A DNA stretch of 64,000 nucleotides from Ptiloglossa arizonensis (Eukaryota > Arthropoda > Insecta > Hymenoptera > Colletidae). The stretch is from positions 248,001 to 312,000 of the forward strand of contig NW_027478525.1 of the NCBI RefSeq assembly GCF_051014685.1, written 5' to 3'. The notes beneath the pieces are model-generated. The model did no database searches. It saw only the letters and a program-made list of their open reading frames with translations, and was not told where the DNA came from. Below, piece by piece: positions 60,097 through 64,000 of this stretch. A program made the translations under genes and the position numbers. How positions within the stretch are numbered: position 1 is the stretch's first letter; the number at the start of each line of letters is the position of its first letter.

Positions 60097-61125
60097 GGCC
60101 GTTCCAGTTATTCGTTTCGAGCATCAGAACTGCGAAAATTTTGAGTTTCTCAAGCGTTTCTTACCTCCAAACTGCCATATCTCGCGAACGAATTGACCAA
60201 TCCGCAAAATTTCTGTTGCATCTGAAAGTAGAAACTCGCCCGATTACAACGGTAGGTGTAGTTTTCCCCTAGGTCGTTCTAGTTATGCGTTTCGAGCATC
60301 AGAACTGCGAAAATTTTGAGTTTCTCAAGCGTTTCTTACTTCCAAACTGCCACATCTCGCGAACGGATCGACCAATCCGCAAAATTTCTGTTGCATCTGA
60401 AAGTAGAAACTCGCCCGATTACAACGGTATGCGTACTTCTCCCCTAGGCCGTTCTATTCATACGTTTCGAGCATCAGAACTGCGAAAATTTTGAGTTTCT
60501 AAAGCGTTTCTTATCTCCAAACTGCCATGTCTCGCGAACGGATTGATCAATCCGCAAAATTTCTGTTGCTTGTGAAAGTAGAAACTCGCCCGATTACAAC
60601 GGTATGCGTACTTCTCCCCTAGGCCGTTCTAGTCATTCGTTTCGAGCATCAGAACTGCGAAAATTTTGAGTTTCTCAAGCGTTTCTTACCTTCAAACTGC
60701 CATATCTCGCGAACGGATTGACCGATCCGCAAAATTTCTGTTGCATCTGAAAGTAGAAACTCGCCCGATTAAAACGGTATGCGCACTTTTCCCCTAGGCC
60801 GTTCTAGTTATTCGTTTCGAGCATCAGAACTGCCAAAATTTTGAGTTTCTCAAGCGTTTCTTACATCCAAACTGCCATATCTCGCGAACGGATTGACCAA
60901 TCCGCAAAATTTCTGTTGCATCTGAAAGTAGAAACTCGCCCGATTACAACGGTGGGTGTAGTTTTCCCCTAGGCCGTTCCAGTTATTCGTTTCGAGCATC
61001 AGAACTGCGAAAATTTTGAGTTTCTAAAGCGTTTCTTACCTCCAAACTGCCATATCTCGCGAACGGATTGACCAATCCGCAAGTTTTCTGTTGCATCTGA
61101 AAGTAGAAACTCGCCCGATTACAAC
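60097..61125. repeat. 8-monomer HOR, detached partial copy
   Basis: 1,029 bp matching 55,209-56,237 at an offset of 4,888 bp (28 monomers minus 12). GTTCTATTCATACG is at 60449. Differences include GGTGGGTGTAG near 60951 and ATTTCTGTTGC where units 1 and 2 have ATTTCGGTTGC. Confidence 0.84.
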
Positions 61126-62217
61126 AGTATGCGTACTTCTCCCCTAGGCCGTTCTAGTCATTCGTTTCGAGCATCAGAACTGCGAAAATTTTGAGTTTCT
61201 CAAGCGTTTCTTACCTTCAAACTGCCATATCTCGCGAACGGATTGACCGATCCGCAAAATTTCTGTTGCATCTGAAAGTAGAAACTCGCCCGATAAAAAC
61301 GGTATGCGCACTTTTCCCCTAGGCCGTTCTAGTTATTCGTTTCGAGCATCAGAACTGCCAAAATTTTGAGTTTCTCAAGCGTTTCTTACATCCAAACTGC
61401 CATATCTCGCGAACGGATTGACCAATCCGCAAAATTTCTGTTGCATCTGAAAGTAGAAACTCGCCCGATTACAACGGTAGGTGTAGTTTTCCCCTAGGCC
61501 GTTCCAGTTATTCGTTTCGAGCATCAGAACTGCCAAAATTTCGAGTCTCTCTAGCGTTTCTTACATCCAAACTGCCATATCTCGCGAACGGATTGATCAA
61601 TCCGCAAAATTTCTGTTGCCTATGAAAGTAGAAACTCGCCCGATTACAACGGTATGCGCACTTTTCCCCTAGGCGGTTCTAGTTATTCGTTTCGAGCATC
61701 AGAACTGCCAAAATTTTGAGTTTCTCAAGCGTTTCTTACATCCAAACTGCCATATCTCGCGAACGGATTGACCAATCCGCAAAATTTCTGTTGCTTCTGA
61801 AAGTAGAAACTCGCCCGATTACAACGGTATGTGTAGTTTTCCCCTAGGCCGTTCCAGTTATTCGTTTCGAGCATCAGAACTGCGAAAATTTTGAGTTTCT
61901 CAAGCGTTCTTACCTCCAAACTGCCATATCTCGCGAACGGATTGACCAATCCGCAAAATTTCTGTTGCATCTGAAGGTAGAAACTCGCCCGATTACAACG
62001 GTAGGTGTAGTTTTCCCCTAGGCCGTTCCAGTTATTCGTTTCGAGCATCAGAACTGCGAAAATTTTGAGTTTCTAAAGCGTTTCTTACCTCCAAACTGCC
62101 ATATCTCGCGAACGGATTGACCAATCCGCAAGTTTTCTGTTGCATCTGAAAGTAGAAACTCGCCCGATTACAACGGTAGGTGTAGTTTTCTCCTAGGCCG
62201 TTCCAGTTATTCGTTTC
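61126..62217. repeat. Mixed monomers of the right-hand pool
   Basis: Six or so monomers drawn from types seen at 54-61 kb. They include GATAAAAACGG near 61292, GAGTCTCTCTAGCG near 61541, GTTGCCTATGAAAG near 61615 and a 1-bp-deleted AAGCGTTCTTACC monomer near 61906. That last allele is otherwise confined to 20-26 kb. Confidence 0.75.
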
Positions 62218-63119
62218 GAGCATCAGAACTGCGAAAATTTTGAGTTTCTCAAGCGTTTCTTACTTCCAAACAGCCACATCTCGCGAACGGATCGACCAAT
62301 CCGCAAAATTTCTGTTGCATCTGAAAGTAGAAACTCGCCCGATTTCAACGGTATGTGTAGTTTTCCCCTAGGCCGTTCCAGTTATTCGTTTCGAGCATCA
62401 GAACTGCGAAAATTTTGAGTTTCTCAAGCGTTTCTTACCTCCAAACTGCCATATCTCGCGAACGGATTGACCAATCCGCAAAATTTCTGTTGCATCTTAA
62501 ATTAGGGACTCGCCCGATTACAACGCTATGTGTAGTTTTCCCCTAGGCCGTTCCAGTTATTCGTTTCGAGCATCAGAACTGCGAAAATTTCGAGTTTCTC
62601 TAGCGTTTCTTACATCCCAACTGACATATCTCGCGAACGGATTGATCAATCCGCAAAATTTCTGTTGCATATGAAAGTAGAAACTCGCCCGATTACAACG
62701 GTATGCGCACTTTTCCCCTAGGCGGTTCTAGTTATTCGTTTCGAGCATCAGAACTGCCAAAATTTTGAGTTTCTCAAGCGTTTCTTACCTCCAAACTGCC
62801 ATATCTCGCGAACGGATCGACCAATCCGCAAAATTTCTGTTGCATCTGAAAGTAGAAACTCGCCCGATTTCAACGGTATGTGTAGTTTTCCCCTAGGCGG
62901 TTCCAGTTATTCGTTTCGAGCATCAGAACTGCGAAAATTTTGAGTTTCTCAAGCGTTTCTTACCTCCAAACTACCATATCTCGCGAACGGATTGACCAAT
63001 CCGCAAAATTTCTGTTGCATCTGAAAGTAGAAACTCGCCCGATTTCAACGGTATGTGTAGTTTTCCCCTAGGCCGTTCCAGTTATTCGTTTCGAGCATCA
63101 GAACTGCGAAAATTTTGAG
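62218..63119. repeat. Block G, copy 2
   Basis: Partner of 57,856-58,757. Private changes include CCAAACAGCCAC near 62267, CAACGCTATGTG near 62521 and ACATCCCAACTGACAT near 62612. The match ends at 63,120, where CTCAAGCG becomes CTAAAGCG. Confidence 0.86.
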
Positions 63120-64000
63120 TTTCTAAAGCGTTTCTTACCTCCAAACTGCCATATCTCGCGAACGGATTGACCAATCCGCAAGTTTTCTGTTGCATCTGAA
63201 AGTAGAAACTCGCCCGATTACAACGGTAGGTGTAGTTTTCTCCTAGGCCGTTCCAGTTATTCGTTTCGAGCATCAGAACTGCGAAAATTTTGAGTTTCTC
63301 AAGCGTTTCTTACCTCCAAACTGCCATATCTCGCGAACGAATTGACCAATCCGCAAAATTTCTGTTGCATCTGAAAGTAGAAACTCGCCCGATTACAACG
63401 GTAGGTGTAGTTTTCCCCTAGGTCGTTCTAGTTATGCGTTTCGAGCATCAGAACTGCGAAAATTTTGAGTTTCTCAAGCGTTTCTTACCTCCAAACTGCC
63501 ATATCTCGCGAACGGATTGACCAATCCGCAAAATTTCTGTTGCATCTGAAAGTAGAAACTCGCCCGATTACAACGGTATGTGTAGTTTTCCCCTAGGCCG
63601 TTCCAGTTATTCGTTTCGAGCATCAGAACTGCGAAAATTTCGAGTTTCTCTAGCGTTTCTTACATCCAAACTGCCATATCTCGCGAACGGATTGACCGAT
63701 CCGCAAAATTTCTGTTGCATCTGAAAGTAGACACTCGCCCGATTACAACGGTATGCGCACTTTTCCCCTAGGCCGTTCCAGTTATTCGTTTCGAGCATCA
63801 GAACTGCGAAAATTTCGAGTTTCTCTAGCGTTTCTTACATCCAAACTGCCATATCTCGCGAACGGATTGATCAATCCGCAAAATTTCTGTTGCCTATGAA
63901 AGTAGAAACTCGCCCGATTACAACGGTATGCGCACTTTTCCCCTAGGCGGTTCTAGTTATTCGTTTCGAGCATCAGAACTGCCAAAATTTTGAGTTTCTC
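63120..64000. repeat. Right-edge monomers
   Basis: Five monomers plus part of another. About 63,120-63,450 follows 57,535-57,860 (CAAGTTTTCTG, then CGAACGAATTGACC with GGTCGTTCTAG). Then come CTCTAGCG monomers and a third GTTGCCTATGAAAG monomer near 63890. The last monomer starts at 63851 and is cut at 150 bp, so the array continues beyond the window. Confidence 0.82.

Larger units (their letters stand above)
1..64000. repeat. 175-bp satellite array, 366 monomers
   Basis: The entire window is head-to-tail copies of one 175-bp monomer. The landmark ATATCTCGCGAACGG starts at 1, 176, 351 and so on to 63851, always on the + strand, with no interruption and no inverted segment. The net phase drift of -25 bp is fully explained by 20 small indels: 1-bp deletions near 20106, 20980, 21329, 22903, 23777, 24126, 25525, 26049, 26573, 32636, 33334, 33508, 33903, 34137, 36004, 38305, 43875 and 61906, plus 5 bp inserted near 31868 and 12 bp lost near 59850. 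A composite consensus is about 43% GC. Satellites of this length commonly pack about one nucleosome per monomer and often lie at centromeres; that role is inferred here. The array runs off both edges. Confidence 0.98.

Noticed and set aside
61725..62048. A 107-codon minus-strand frame
   Set aside because: It exists because the 1-bp deletion near 61906 joins two frames of adjacent monomers; its two halves are the same satellite translation repeated.
1..64000. CRISPR array or other direct-repeat immune locus
   Set aside because: There are no unique spacers. The complete 175-bp unit repeats, and the variation is point differences within it.
1..64000. Transposon, rRNA, tRNA or telomere sequences hidden among the monomers
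   Set aside because: The phase bookkeeping leaves only 20 small indels and no room for an insertion. No terminal repeats, target-site duplications or telomere-like runs were seen.
1..64000. Primate alpha satellite (171-bp unit)
   Set aside because: The monomer length differs, the sequence is CpG-rich and does not resemble the alpha-satellite consensus as I know it; only the HOR style of organisation is similar.
1..64000. Local inversions or strand switches
   Set aside because: The phase landmarks read the same way on the + strand from start to end. Minus-strand open frames are complements of the same monomers, not inverted copies.
1..64000. Bacterial or phage origin
   Set aside because: 64 kb without coding sequence and made of one nucleosome-length tandem repeat does not fit a prokaryotic or phage replicon.

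Overview
The whole 64-kb window is one uninterrupted tandem satellite array. It holds head-to-tail copies of a monomer of about 175 bp, all in the same orientation. I count 365 complete monomers and a 150-bp partial one at the right edge. Phase bookkeeping supports the count: the landmark starting at base 1 recurs at 63851, a net shift of -25 bp from exact 175-bp steps. That shift is accounted for exactly by 20 length changes I located: eighteen 1-bp deletions, one 5-bp insertion and one 12-bp deletion. Neither edge is an array boundary. I see no gene, RNA gene, transposon, CRISPR array, telomere motif or unique sequence.

The architecture suggests eukaryotic satellite heterochromatin, of a centromeric or pericentromeric kind: a nucleosome-sized monomer, multi-monomer higher-order repeats (HORs), and nested recent duplications. 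A hand count on a composite consensus gives about 43% GC and 13 CpGs per 175 bp, against about 8 expected. CpG is therefore not depleted, which argues against long residence in heavily CpG-methylated chromatin. I do not recognise the family and cannot assign a species.

Layout from left to right. 1-19.9 kb: family A, built on a 3,675-bp 21-monomer HOR; one clean tandem pair lies at 11,691-19,040 and a rearranged version at 1-11.7 kb. 19.9-25.5 kb: family B, a tandem pair of a 2,797-bp 16-monomer HOR whose odd length comes from three 1-bp deletions. 25.5-28.1 kb: transition with 5-mer and 3-mer spacing. 28.1-44.5 kb: a mosaic with an older, more diverse core at 30.6-36.5 kb and a 2,153-bp block present at both ends (28,088 and 41,561). 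44.5-54 kb: shorter HORs of 11, 8 and 7 monomers. 54-64 kb: a 1,400-bp 8-mer HOR with interspersed blocks shared with the 43-44 kb region.

There are no genes to act together. The biologically interesting elements are the satellite's internal sites: a 16-bp palindrome, two AT-rich palindromic cores about ten helical turns apart, and a conserved half opposite a variable half. The other interest is the record of unequal exchange in the HORs. Identities are by-eye comparisons, not computed alignments.
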